DNA from: Lates calcarifer
Lineage: Eukaryota > Chordata > Actinopteri > Centropomidae
Direction of reading: 5' to 3'
DNA length: 64,000 nucleotides
Assembly: GCF_001640805.2 (NCBI RefSeq)
Contig: NC_066844.1
Coordinates: 14,747,543-14,811,542 of the forward strand
The notes under the pieces are model-generated. The model had not been told where the DNA came from. It made no database searches and was given only the letters and a program-made list of their open reading frames with translations. Both the position numbers and the translations under genes were made by a program. Position 1 is the first letter of the stretch. The number at the start of each line of letters is the position of its first letter. This document shows, piece by piece, positions 1 through 12,059 of the stretch.

Positions 1-1020
1 ATCACGTTACCTAGATAATTGAACATGGTATCATTGTGGCTTCTAAGTGCAAAAGAGAGTTTAGTTTCCTCACTGCCGTGAGGTCGGGTTTGTTGTAAAC
101 AGAGCAGACTGAACGTCGGCTGCATTGCTCCAACAGAGCTGGAGCCGGTAAGGAGGGGGGCAGCTGTGGGATGATTCACAGCCCCAACACAGACACGTCA
201 TCCTGGGTGGGATCCCACAGACGCTCCCCTGGGTCACAACTGGACTTGAAGTGTGTTGAATCCTAGAAAGAGAGACAGTGATACTGTAAAGATAAACAAA
301 CACACCGCGGGACAAAAAGCAGAAACCGAGAGCTAGAAATGCTGAGTCATTTGAGTTCCTGTGACTGAGACATCACTGTTCTGCTCCCAGCTGGCTGTTG
401 ACACCTACGGGGAGCAGCGATGGGCTGAGTGATAACAACACCACCATCACCAGCACCACTGTGAAGCCTACTGTATGATAAACACATGACTCTGAAAGGG
501 CTTTTTAGTCAAGCCCTTATAGCTGACTAAAACCTCAGTGAAGCACAGAGCCATTCGGGGAAGAGAGGAATGACTAAGTCGTGCACCTGCCTCTCTGTCA
601 GAATAGCACCGCCAGCACATTGACAGGAGGGAAGGGGGTGAGAGGGCTGCATGAAAAAAAGGAATTTCCAAGGACAGGGAAGATGTTGTGAAATCATATT
701 GCGCATGTGGCCCGCACAGCTGCAGAGGGAGTGAATCGCTCCATGTGTAACAGAATGAATCACCAGTAGAGTTCCTCAGAAGTCAGATCACACTTTCAGC
801 TCTCTCTCTCTCTCTCAGTCACTCTACCTCTCTCTCTCCCTCTCTTACACTCCTCCCTCCCTCCCTCCTTGTTTTGCTCTCCTCTGTTTTCCATACCGCA
901 CCTTCTTATCACAGGTGCAAGCGGTGAAGTAAGCTGACTAGATTATCCACATATGCCATATAAGATCACTCTCCAGTCGCACACACAAGCACATACGCAC
1001 ACATGTGGAGAGATATAAAT

Positions 1021-1059
1021 ACACACACACACACACATACACACACACACACACACACA
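1021..1059. repeat. (CA)n microsatellite
   Basis: A nearly pure CA dinucleotide run with one interruption. Further CA/GT runs of similar kind lie at 2542-2565, 4257-4286, 6485-6530, 9057-9078, 15782-15821 and 15991-16023. This density is typical of fish intergenic DNA. Confidence 0.95.
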
Positions 1060-4000
1060 TCAGTAATCACAATGAACAATGCTGAAGCCATCCAAAGTCT
1101 CCTCATCAGCATGAGATCATGTGGCACGTATAACACACATCGCTCACACACACTTCCTCCTCCTTCTACCCCCGCTGCACCAGAACACAGGTGGCCGACT
1201 GCAGCAGCCGGAGCAGCATTCCTGCATCTGTTGTTAAGTGACATCTCCTCTGTAGAAGTGTCCTCACCCTCATCCAGGAAAATCAGATGACTCACAAGGT
1301 TATTTACTTCAAATGTGTCACTGCTAATGTAACTGGAATTCTTACTGGGGGGCTGCTTGGACACCGCACCATATTACTGCAGATGTATCATAGACAGTGA
1401 TAAGAGGAAATTTTATTGTGGAAATTTCGGCTGCTACAGCTCAAACCAGCATTTAAAAACTCTCCCTTCAACTTGCTTTATTGCATCAAATGATGTGCAA
1501 CATTTGGACAAGTGTCAGAGGTGAGTAATCAGCACAGTACAGAAAAACAAAAATGGAAAGGAAGAAGCTGGAAGAGTTTGTGCTGACTCACCAACTAGCC
1601 CTGAGAGTAGTCACCACATCACCAAATGTCATTTTGTGTTGTGATCGAGCCGCAGAACTGATCAATCAGATGGAAATCAGCCTCTAAATTCCTCAGTGAA
1701 TAATGTGACGATGGGGAGGGGGGCAGCTGATTAGGAGCACCCTCGAGAAGTGGAGAGGCTGTCGACATCTTTATCTGTCAGAGCTTTGGCTCTGATGCTA
1801 AATTGACAGCTTTAGAATGTGTCTTTAATGCTAATTCAAAGGCTAAATCCACCCAGAGCCAGGGTATCTGTAGTATCCTATAGGGCAGCGGTGTTATCCT
1901 GGGTCCCTAAGGACTGTCCAGTGCTGCTCTGTGTGGTCCAGCCCCCCCAGGAGAGGGCTGGGGCTGGGGGGGCTTTGGGCCTCTGCCTCCCTCTCTCCTC
2001 CCTGTCCTCCTTTGATATCAGGAGTGCTGGAATGGTGGAGTAGCACTGGAAGGGAGGGAGGCGGGTGCGGTGGGGGTGCTGGGTCTCCCTAGTTGCCAAG
2101 CGAACGCCATATGGGCAGCTTACTGGTGTTACTGGGGGCCCGGGGCAGTTCCCAGAATTCACATGATAATGAAGCCCGGGGCCATTCAGAGTGCTGGCCT
2201 AAAGCTGGGCCTAAGAGCTTTTGATAGCCCCCAGCAGCCTGTAGGCCTGCCCACCCCGGGCCCAGCCAGCTTTCCTGCCAGGCCCAAACCACCTGTTTGA
2301 TTTTCCCAGGGCCTTGCCACAGCGGAGGGAGAGGAGAGAAAGAGGGAGCAGGGGAGGAGGAGGGGAGGGGCAGCAAAGGAATGTCTCCCTCTTATTTTGT
2401 CACTGAGTGTGTACTTCCCATTCACTTCCTCTTTATAATCCTCTAGCCCTCCCCTCACGTGCACACACACACATACACACTGTTGCATAGACACGGGCGT
2501 GCACGCGAACACATGCACACGAGTATAACCTAGATGCACATACACACACACACACACACACACACCCCTGCTGACCCGCACACAGTCTCTTTCCCCTTTT
2601 GTTAAACCCCCTGAAACAATCCCAGGGAGAAGAATGAAGTTTAAAAGTAGGGCACCTTCTGCTGCAACGAAAGTTTCACACAAGCATATTCCTGGAAGAG
2701 GGCCCTGGGTAGAAAAGCAGGGCGCTTGTCTTCCTCGCTGTGAGTCTCTCAGTTCTACGTGGGAACTGGAGGAGGATCTTCCCTGGGCAGGGAGACTGGG
2801 AGACTGGCAGTGGGAGTGGATGAGAGGGTGATGAAGCTTGGGGTGGATGAAGGGACACCCGGGCGTGAGAGGAGGGATGAGAGGGGAGCAGGGGAAAGGG
2901 AATGAAGCTTGCGGCACTTGCGGGGGGTCGATGTATGTTTACAAGAAGGGCACATTCCTTTATCGTGAGAATGGCTGGTCGATGCATAGCAATAACACCA
3001 GGACAGACAGGGCAGATGGCCCCATGGCCTCCCTCACTGTAGCCACAGCGCATGAAAACAAAGGTCCAATCTTTGCTTGTTGCTTTGTCAAACAGTCAAA
3101 GTGAAGTCTAGGTCAGTTTAATTTTGCTACGGGGCTTAAAATGGTATTTGAAAATAAAATGTTGACATAATGTGTACCTTCTTCTCTGACAAGAATCTGT
3201 GGTAGAATATTTCCTGTTGTGAAATCATGTGATGTGATCACAGTGGCAAAACACACTCCCTGGGAGCACAGGTGTGCAGCTGTGACGCTGTGTACTCTGC
3301 GGCCACTTCTAGTTCCCGGTGCGAGGGCGGGGCAGCGTTCCTACAGTTTAACCAGAAATGCTACCTTGCTGGGGGCTAAACACCTGCACTGCACTTACAG
3401 AGAAAAGGGAAGGGAGGGTGGAATGGGGGGATGGGGGGTACACCCGAGCTGCCTGCGTTTAACCCCCCCCTCACCCTTACCTAACAAGGTCTCTGGTTAC
3501 TGTAGTCCCCTGGCTGAGCTGTTTCTTTTAACACATTATTCAGGTCAGGTGTACCGGGGACATCTGCATAGAAAACATTACAATAACACCACACTGTAGC
3601 TCTATTGACTGTGACAAGAATACACACACACCTACACCTGTTGCACCTGCACTGCCTTCTGTGGCCCACATGAATAGACAGCCAGATTCCCACACCCACG
3701 TAAATTAACTTCCTCTTGCTGTTGCACCCTCCATACAGCTTTGATAAATAGAAACAACAAACAAGAAACTTGAGCAGGCTCACATCACAGCTGAGCCAGC
3801 GGAGACTGTTAAGGTGGGACTTTAGTGTCAAGAGCATCAGGAGGGAAGAACAAAAACTCCCCAAGGTCCAAATAACTTGATTATACCCGCTCCACAATCA
3901 AAACAAAAGTGGCAGGCCCAATCTGTTCACTGTCAATGGCGGCTCTCATTTGTCAAGCCCATCCAAGAGGTTGGTTCTCAGGCGACTCGCACAATGCCCA

Positions 4001-4253
4001 GTGACAAACAGGAGGGCTCTCCTTTTAGCCCTGCCTGCCACTGGGAAGCCCATCTGAAGTATTAATCTTTGGGTGGAAGAGTGGAGGAGAGGGCTCAGCC
4101 TGGCCCAGCCATTGTCCCCAGGCCTGGGCCCTCTGAATGGGGCTTTGTCAGCTCCCCAGCTGCCACTGTCCATGCTCCATCTTTGGGCTTTGGCTCCCAT
4201 GTCCCCTGGCCGTGCTGACTGGACGCCTCCGTGCAGCTGTGGGGATGTGCGGG

Positions 4254-4288
<35 letters not shown>

Positions 4289-4816
4289 ACAGAGAGAGAG
4301 GTCAGGTGACAGACCATTCGTCTCACACACACAGAAACACACACAAATAGGTGGCTTTACATAGGGTCTTACTTGTCATTTCAAAGTGGTGCATTCAGTT
4401 GCCATGGAATCTTAAAAACACCAGAATGAGCTCCTGTGTTTAACACATTAGCTTGGTTTCTTGTTGGAGCTTCATCATGGGAATGCATTGTTCTATTGTA
4501 TTACTATGTCATTAGAAATACACAATAAATGTCCCACTTATACAGCTCTTAATTTCATTGCTCTTGTTGATCTTCCAAAATCACAGGAATATTCTCAAAG
4601 CAATTTTTTTTCCTGATGATGACTCAGAGTTTGATTCCCTCTCTTATTGATTCAGCTAAATTAAAATATACATTCAGTATATATGTATTTTTCCACAGTT
4701 CCGCCCCATCCAGTCCAATAATACTGTTTGAGGGGTAAATAGACATAGAATGAGGACAATACAGGAGCTGATCTGATGGTTTCCCAGAAGCATTTGTTTG
4801 TTCTCCATCTCCCTCC

Positions 4817-4832
4817 TGCAGCAGGGGGCAGC
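4817..4832 (+). promoter_or_regulatory. CTCF-like motif
   Basis: The sequence TGCAGCAGGGGGCAGC fits the core of the vertebrate CTCF consensus. It lies in a GC-rich block (4805-4960) about 5 kb upstream of id1. The call rests on motif match only. Confidence 0.3.
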
Positions 4833-5078
4833 TGGCCAGCAGCAATCAGGCCTGTCCCCCATAGGCATCCACTGGCTACCAGCTGGGAACAGCTGGTCTC
4901 CCCTTCTGCTACCAGTGGACCTGGGCCCTGCTGGAAGTCCTGGAAAGGAGAAGGCCTTATAGGATGTGACAAACAGGCATCACTCACACACAGACAGGTT
5001 CTGCTAATGAAGAGGCCTCATTAGGCAACATTTACAGTTTCTATAGAGGTGCGTCCATTGTTCAGTCAGTTGTTCAGA

Positions 5079-5119
5079 GTGTGTGTGTGTGTGTGTGTGT
5101 GTCGGGGGGGGGGGGGGGG
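5079..5119. repeat. (GT)n followed by a 16-base G run
   Basis: A GT dinucleotide run (5079-5102) is followed after one C by 16 consecutive G (5104-5119). GT runs can adopt Z-DNA and long G runs can form G-quadruplex structures. The run length is also prone to sequencing error. Confidence 0.9.
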
Positions 5120-6494
5120 CTAGAGCAATGGGGCTCCTCAGGACAATGGAGCACCTCATCAGGTTGTGTTGCCGGTTTCACCGTAGCCTCGGCGCAAAGT
5201 CAGTGTTAGCTCACCCGAGCGTCCGCTGTGTGATGTCAGCTTCAAACTGTTGCTAAAGTGAAAGAAGTAGAAGGAGGGGTGAGATAGTTGCTGGTGGTGT
5301 TGGGGGGGTTGATGAGCGGACGGAAAAGGAACTCAGGCGTTATTAGATTTGCAACAAGCCGTAACACTGTCTCCCATTGTGTATCCCTCCACCCCTGCCC
5401 TCCCCCAAGCCCCTGACCGTAGAAAACTCTACCCAGCATCCCCTCCACCTCCTCCTCCTTCTCACCCCCTCCTCACCCAGCCCCACCCCAGCACCCTCCC
5501 CCCCACACCCCCAACTAAAGCTCTCTCACCAGGCAATTGCCACTGGAGTGGAAAGTATTCCAGAGCACAATGCCTATGCTCTCAATGGGTGCTTTAGCAT
5601 GCCACCAGTGCGCTGTCACCAGCAGATGGGGAGCTAATTAGAAGCCATTAAAGGGCTTTGATAGTGTGTGTGGGAACCAGGCGGAGGGAGATGGCCACAG
5701 GGGCGTAAAAGGAGGGGTGAGCTTTGGGTCCAGTGAATGCACACACACACACATATGCATGTACACAAGTGAGAGAAAAAGATACGAGACCAAGCTGTTC
5801 CTGCGAGTCCTCCTGGGGCCAAGGACACAGAGCAGAGGACACCTGTGGGGTTTCAAGGATCTCTGTGAGGCTTCGCCGCACACAAACTATCAGATGGAGA
5901 TAGTGTTCCTGTAACCTGCCCCTGGCTCTCACAGAAGGGCATCCATCTACCCACCCAGTCTGCTGCCTGCACACAGGAAAAACACCCAACAGGCGGCAAG
6001 GCTCCAGTCGGTCTGCGCTGCTGATGACACATCTCTGAACCAGGACTCCCACAGGAAGTGACTCCCAACCACGGGTCCTCAGTCATTACAGAGGCTGGGC
6101 TGCCCAGGGAGGTGCCAGGCCACGCCGGGGCACACCAGGAATCCAGGCGGAATCATACATAACACACACCCACAGAAGCAGTGACACACATCATTACAAA
6201 CTCTGGCATTCAGCACAAGCTTCCTCCACTTCTGTATCTGTGACTGATGAGCCTTGAGTGCCCCAAGTCAATCATCACTCACGGTTGAGGACAGATGTGA
6301 CATTGTGGTGTGGTTTAAGTTTTTGTATCTGACACCACACACACGCACACACACACACCCCTCCCAGTCCCATATGAGCCTCTCGACACACCTGCACACA
6401 GGTGTGATCATTATCAAACAAACAGGAAGAGCCTGACTGGGAACTGGAAACTAATCCCACAGCTGCGAGGAGATGGCCTATGCATGTGTGTGTA

Positions 6495-6530
<36 letters not shown>

Positions 6531-7880
6531 TAAAAATTGTTGAAAACTTGCATGTGATGCTCTCCGCTCATTATCAAATTCCTCCCCATTTCATTTCAAC
6601 ATTGTATCTCAATAATCATACTCAAGTAAAACCCTCTGTCTAAGAAACCATTTATTCTCCTCTCCGTCATTGTGCTTTGGTCACTTTCATGTTTCAGGAA
6701 GTAGTATGAGCATTTCTTATTGTCCCCGCAGCAATAATAACAGCAGCAAAAGTGTGAAAGCATTGCTGGAATGTCCTATTTCCTCTGAATGGATTCCTGC
6801 ACCAACTTTTCCCCTCATGGCTTCCTGTAGTGTGCTTTTGTAGATCTATTTGCTGTAGCGATAAAGAGGGCGTATTAGCTAATACGTTTCCCCTCCACCA
6901 AATGGAACAATTTATCCTGAAAAATGCTACTGGGAAACGGTTTGTGTGCTGGCACAAATATAGCCAAGATACACAATGTCCTGAAAAAAAAAAAAAAAGA
7001 AAAAAGAAAGACAAGTGTTGCTTTTCTGCTGTTTGATGGATGCAGGATGTTGCGACAGCACTGACAGAAACAGTAGCCCGTCGTAGAAATAAAATACTAC
7101 ATGATAATCGGCTCACACATAAAGAGTCCGCTGGGAAATGAATTCTGTGTCAGCGATGAGGGTGGGAAGGGGAGCTGGGAGAGGGCACTGCCATTCTGTC
7201 AGTTAAAATCAGGAGCTAATATGTTTCACTTTTCTTTCCCCTCCTCTGCCTCATCCCTCTGTCTTCTCTCTCCCCTCGCCTTGATGTGCTGTAAACAGGC
7301 TAAAAAGGGCCCAGCTGTGTGGAGTTATTGTTGGTGTCAGTAGGAAGTGCTGATAGCTTTTGCAGCTGAACAAAAGCTGGATGAGGGGAGTGGAGGGGCG
7401 CTCCAGACACTGTGGCTCCAGCCTAGATTCTCTCCCACAATCCCTGCACCGCACTCCCATTGTTCTGCCCACCCGGCCCTCCCTCCGCCCTGTCAGCTGC
7501 GACCTAGGACAGAGGGCAAAAAAAGAAAAGGGGGAAAAAAAGAAAGTTTTTTAAAAAGTTTTTACAGGCTACTGCAACAGCTCGAAGAAACAGTCCCGGT
7601 GGTAGTTAACTTTGTTACAAGACAGCAGTACTGACGTTATCTTTGGTCTGGTATAACATCTGTGCACATATTAGCAGTGACTCTAAGCTGCATTTATATT
7701 AAAAACTGAAGAGAACAAGCTGTTTTTATTCTTTCAAGATGACGCAGAGAACTTAAAATTAGATGAAAAACTTGTGTCAATCTGTGCAAATACCAGAACA
7801 TTATAAAATACAGCTATAAACAATTAGATGCTGCAGATGCCTGTCAGTAAAAGCAATTATAAGCATAATATATGGTATTA

Positions 7881-8334
7881 CACTGTGGTAAAAAGTAAAC
7901 TTACTCAAATACAACTTCCAGCAACTTTTGCTTTACTTATTTATTTCTATCTTATGGTACTTTATCATTCTATTTCATTGCTCTTCAAAGGGAAAATAAT
8001 GTACTTTTTGCTAACATACTACTGTTTACTGTTTACCTCATACTCTGATTTTAAGTATATAACTGGTTTATAAAAGTTGATGCATTGTTATAAATGAAAT
8101 GGTATACAGAATAGGAAAAATAAATTCACAATTAAAAAATCAGTAATACAATAATAACAGTAATACATGATCATAAAAAGCCCAGGGGAGCCATTGTCTT
8201 GCATAATGAGTACTTTTACTTTTATACATTAGGATATTAGTACTTTTACTTGAGCAGGCTTTTGAATGCAGGAGTTGTAGGCTACTTATTATATCAGTGT
8301 TGCTACTTTTACTTTAGTATTTACTTCTTCCACA
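7881..8334. mobile_element. MITE copy, CAGTGGTGGAA-type teleost family
   Basis: The block begins CACTGTGGTAAAAAGTAA and ends ACTTCTTCCACA, which look like degenerate inverted ends of a widespread teleost MITE. Inside are the usual phrases of that family: runs of TACTTTTACTT, ATGCATTGTTATAAAT, CATAATGAGTACTTTTACTT and TTTTGAATGCAGGA. It carries no coding capacity. Superfamily assignment is uncertain (hAT-like is my guess). Related copies lie at 13100-13320 and 13373-13890. Recognition is from memory of the family. Confidence 0.65.
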
Positions 8335-8689
8335 ATATTATGATAGTTTATATTATAAGTATTATACTACTGCAGTGTTGCTGCAATATTATAGTGGAAA
8401 ATTGTTTTGTTTGGGGGCAAATTAAATCGTAGTCAGCAAATACATTTTTAAAACATCTTTTGGAAATGCTTTTTAAAATATCTGTTCTGTTATTTCTTAA
8501 AATAGTATCTGTTGGCGAGAACCTAACTTAGTTTGATTCATGATTAGCCAATACTAACATAAACTGTCATTACAACGAGAAGGTTAAGTGAATTCCTTTT
8601 ATAGTGAAAACAGGGCTATACAGTTGTGAATGTAGGCTGTGTGTAGGAATGCAGCAGTTATTTAGTCAGGACATAATGCCGAGCCTTCC

Positions 8690-8980
8690 TCCTCCTCCTC
8701 CTCCGTCTCTCCGCTGTTAACCGGCTGACAGCGTTTGCTCTGCAGGTGCGCTGGGCGGTAATCCCATCCCGCTGCTTTAAGGTGATAAATGAACGACAAA
8801 GCTCCGGAGCCAGTTTGTTCTCAGGGCTCCGCGCGCCACGCAGGTGAATGGAGGAGCGGCGGAGTGCGAGCTCTCTTGTTTGACGTCTCCATGGAGACCG
8901 CCCGAGCGGCGCCAGGCTGACAGGCGTCAAGGCTCGGATGAATGGGTGACGTCACCGCGCTGGCGCCTGCCAGTCTGCTC
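8690..8980. promoter_or_regulatory. GC-rich candidate BMP-response enhancer of id1
   Basis: This CpG-rich block lies about 1.0-1.3 kb upstream of the id1 TATA box. Read on the minus strand, 8907-8923 is CTGTCAGCCTGGCGCCG, one base different from the core of the Id1 BMP-response element as I recall it. GACGC follows nearby, as in that element. It also holds a second GGCGCC (8962-8967) with AGTCTG (8972-8977), a perfect CRE TGACGTCA (8947-8954), and a 14-base palindrome GTCTCCATGGAGAC (8885-8898) with Smad-type GTCT ends. Mammalian Id1 elements also lie about 1 kb upstream. Smad1/5-Smad4 binding is inferred. Confidence 0.65.
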
Positions 8981-9834
8981 GGGCTTGTTTGGACAATCTG
9001 GGGGGAAGATTCAGAACAGAGCGATGCGATCTGAGTGCGCACACACTCACTCACTCACACACACACACACACACACAAGGCTGAGCACACACTGCAGAAA
9101 CATGTGAAGGAATCCGTGAAGCTGTTGCTGCTGCACACACTGGGCTTCCTTCAGCACAGAGACGCAGGAAAAAAAAAAAAGAAAGTCTGTGCTCCGAGAG
9201 AAATTCGGTTTGCGAGCATAAAGAAAGCTCTGAGTTTTAAACTAGAGATTTTGTCCAGGGAGCAGCGGTGTGGGAATGACTGCGCAGCATATTTTCTGAG
9301 ACAATCAACAGTCTGCTCTCAGATGGAAATGATATTAAACTAATGATCTGATAAATTGAATAAACTGCTAATCTCTTATGTAGCTGCATTCCACGCAGTC
9401 CACAAAAAAGTTTATTCTTAACAAACTTCGTCATCTTGAACTAATCTAAGTTAATAAAAAAAAAAAGTGAATCTTTTCCCAGAATTGTTTGGCCACTCTG
9501 TGCGATCACTTGTCCAACTTCACTGTACTATCGTCATCCACATCTGCAGCGCCATCAACAATTGAGTGAGAGGCGAATCTAGGGCACTGTGGTAGCCTAA
9601 TTATCATTAGCCATTCATCCCATTCATCCTGTCCCATCCCACACACATTCTCACAGCGCATACCCAGGCATTCACCACCCCTTGACTGTCCCCAGGCAAT
9701 CTACACCTGCAGAGTCCCCAAGCCATGGACAGCTGGATTCCCACATATTACCCATAAAAGACACACATTTGTTTCCATTTGTAACGCCATCCCTCAAACA
9801 GATTGTAAATCCCGATAACCAGGCGAGAGCGGGC

Positions 9835-9951
9835 ATTGGCTGAGAGCGCTGTTGTGGACCGACCCATCAATACAAACGCAGCCGCCTCATTGGCTCACCG
9901 CCTTCAAACAGGAGGATTCGGGCCCGCCCCCGGACCCTGCACTGCTATAAA
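9835..9951 (+). promoter_or_regulatory. id1 core promoter: CCAAT boxes, GC box, TATA box
   Basis: Two inverted CCAAT boxes (ATTGGC at 9835 and 9889), a GC box (GGCCCGCCCCCGG, 9921-9933) and TATAAA (9946-9951) are spaced as in a classic TATA promoter. Transcription would start near 9975, which leaves a 5' leader of about 130 bases before the id1 start codon. The elements are seen directly; the start site is inferred from TATA spacing. Confidence 0.75.
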
Positions 9952-10106
9952 CCGGAGGAGGTTCGCCCATGTGGATGTTGCAAACTGTCAACATTACCTT
10001 ACTCACATCTCCAAGAGGAGGAGAAGCCTCGTTGCTCAACTATATATTTTTTTTTTCCTCTACTTCCTCATCCACCTTGGAAACTACACCTCGTACGCTA
10101 CTCAAG

Positions 10107-10469
10107 ATGAAGGTTGTCGGATCTACCTGCGCCCTCAAGAGCAAAGTCGGTGGCGAGGACGTGGTGCGCTGCCTGTCCGATCAGAGCCTTACCATCTCCA
10201 AGTGCAAGATCCCGCTGCTGGACGAGCAGATGAGCGTCTTCCTGCAGGACATGAACAGCTGCTACAGCAAGCTGAAGGAGCTCGTGCCCACCCTGCCCAC
10301 CAACAAGAAAGCCAGCAAAGTGGAGATCCTGCAGCACGTCATCGATTATATCTGGGACCTGCAGGTCGAGCTGGACGAGCCGGAGAAGAGCCGCCAGCAC
10401 TCCGCCGGCAGCGTCACCCGCACGCCGCTGACCACGCTGAACGCAGAGCTCGCCAGCATCACAGTGGAG
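10107..10469 (+). CDS. id1: id1 coding exon 1
   Basis: 121 codons carrying the whole HLH domain. It ends GTGGAG before the donor GTAAAT, in phase 0. Confidence 0.97.
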
Positions 10470-10752
10470 GTAAATATCTTTTCATATACGCTGCTGCTGC
10501 TGCTGCTGCATGTGTCTCAGAGTACGTGTCTTTATACTACATGGGTACATAAGCCCTTGAAACGTGTTTTTTTTTCCCCTCTAATGTCACTACGCGTGCG
10601 TAAAGTTGACAAGTCCGTGCGCACAAGTTCCTTTTGCGCACAGGCTTACTCGTGACCGTTGTATTTCCTTTTGAATCAGATGAACTAATCACCCTCCTCT
10701 TATCTTTTCCCCGCAGAATGGCTGCTCAGATGACAGGATTATGTGTCGCTAA
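10107..10752 (+). CDS. id1: id1, DNA-binding protein inhibitor ID-1
   Basis: Id1 is a nuclear HLH protein without a basic region. It dimerises with E proteins and keeps them off E-boxes, restraining differentiation downstream of BMP signalling. Coding exons are 10107-10469 and 10717-10752, joined across a 247-base GT-AG intron, for 132 aa. The helix-loop-helix spans about residues 47-88 (SCYSKLKELVPTLP, then ASKVEILQHVIDYIWDLQ). The C-terminal ENGCSDDRIMCR is the Id1 signature that separates it from Id2, Id3 and Id4. The start at 10107 (MKVVGST) matches known Id1 proteins. An in-frame ATG at 9969 would add 46 residues but lies at or before the expected transcription start. The intron sits just before the last 11 codons, the conserved Id-family position. 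The gene is convergent with ncoa3. Confidence 0.97.
10717..10752 (+). CDS. id1: id1 coding exon 2
   Basis: Follows the acceptor TTTTCCCCGCAG and encodes the 11-residue conserved tail NGCSDDRIMCR and a TAA stop. Confidence 0.96.
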   Translation, partial: NGCSDDRIMCR

Positions 10753-11340
10753 GAGCTCGTGGAGCATCGCACCGTGACCCCACAGCGAGCACCGCCAAGA
10801 ACGAACAAGGCTACCTGATGTGGACTTCTCGACCACATCGATAAAATAACCTTGAACTGTGTAGGGACGTTTCAAACTCCCAAAGCTAGGAAAAAAAAAG
10901 AATAAATAAACGTTATGTGTGTGCGTGCGTGGACATCCTCCGGCGGCGAGAATCCCTGCCACTCACGGCTCTCGATTCATCAGAGGGTCCTGAGACAGAG
11001 AAGAAGAAGAAGAAGAAGAAGAAGAAGACCGGTAGTGTCCAGATAATAGACTGGGTTAGCCCGGGAGGACCAAGACAGAGTTCAGCGCAGCCAGCATCGC
11101 TTGTTGCTTGTAGAGTTTCTAAAGAAAAGCTAATGTTTCTGTTACGCTCTTTGTATCTTGTGTAAACCATGTAGAGAATTCATTCATTTTGTAAAAGAAA
11201 AAAAAAGTTAATTTTCTCAGATTCCTGAGCGACAAACTGTATTGTATATTACAATGCCTCATTACGTGAAGATATTGTTTTCTTACAATGTACCTTATTG
11301 GTGTTTTTATTAAAACAAGACAATTATTTTTGAACAAGAA
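10753..11340 (+). other. id1: id1 3' untranslated region
   Basis: The region after the stop includes an early AATAAATAAA (10901-10910), a pure GAA run (11000-11028), an AT-rich distal part, and ATTAAA at 11309-11314. The transcript end is placed near 11330-11340 by the last signal. Two poly(A) sites are possible. The exact ends are inferred. Confidence 0.6.
11000..11028. repeat. (GAA)n microsatellite in id1 3' UTR
   Basis: An uninterrupted run of nearly ten GAA units on the transcribed strand, likely length-polymorphic. Confidence 0.9.
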
Positions 11341-12059
11341 TTTTTTTTACTGTGTCACTGTGTTTGTGTATGAGAGAGAGAGAGAGAGAAGAGAGAGGGA
11401 GTGAAAGAGTCTGATATAAAGTGAGTGAGTATCACATCATGTACCTGGGGGGGGGAGGGGTGTTCAGTATTGATTTCTTTACAAACACCACAGCTGGGAC
11501 ATGGTCTTGTAAGGTAACACTTGGGTGGTTATTATGGGCTGTCATTGCCTTATTAACATTGTGATTAATCTCAGGCCTTCTCACATTCACCTGAATAGCT
11601 TATCTTGTAGCTGAGTACTGAGGGAGTGTAAAGTGCTTGTCACTAGAAACGGCACTACACCTACAAGAAACTGTTAAGTCATTCAAGTAACGTAAAACCA
11701 AAGCCTGGTGGTCAACATAATGGCTCAGGGCCAGTTAAATTGGTAATTTACCTCTCTGTGGGTCATTAACGTATCACATTACAAGAGGAAGTCTCACTTT
11801 AAATCGTCAAGTCAATAGAGGCAGAGTTTGAAATAAAGTTTTTTCTTTCTTTTTCTTTTTTTAAAATGACTCTTAAAGAGGATTTCAGGTTGTATTTGTA
11901 TTTAACATATACGCCAATAAAGATAAAGTGATGTAAGGAGGTTTAGTAGGAATGAAAAATGAAGAAAAAAAAAGATTTTTGAAGTTTGTTTCACTTCATA
12001 AAACATCCATTTAAATGTGGTGTTTCAATATGTTATGGTGTAAATCAACATTTTTATTT

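Larger units (their letters stand above)
1..8600. other. Intergenic region upstream of id1, no gene recognised
   Basis: No open frame here resembles a known protein, and I see no chain of exons with plausible splice sites. The stretch holds several CA/GT microsatellites, GC-rich non-coding blocks (about 1800-2350 and 3900-4250) that could be conserved regulatory DNA, a CTCF-like motif at 4817, and a MITE copy at about 7881-8334. The long minus-strand frame at 2186-2917 runs through a CA repeat and is low complexity. The first few hundred bases could in principle belong to a neighbouring gene beyond the window, but nothing supports this. Confidence 0.6.

Noticed and set aside
2186..2917. 243-codon minus-strand open frame
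   Set aside because: Low-complexity translation through a CA repeat and purine-rich tracts, with no recognisable domain and overlapping frames of similar quality on the other strand.
9969..10106. In-frame N-terminal extension of id1 from the ATG at 9969
   Set aside because: That ATG lies about 20 bases after the TATA box, at or before the likely transcription start. The extension resembles no Id protein, while MKVVGST at 10107 does.
9836..10552. 238-codon plus-strand open frame over id1
   Set aside because: It is an alternative frame of the id1 exon. The translation is Arg/Ala/Gln-rich as expected for a shadow frame.
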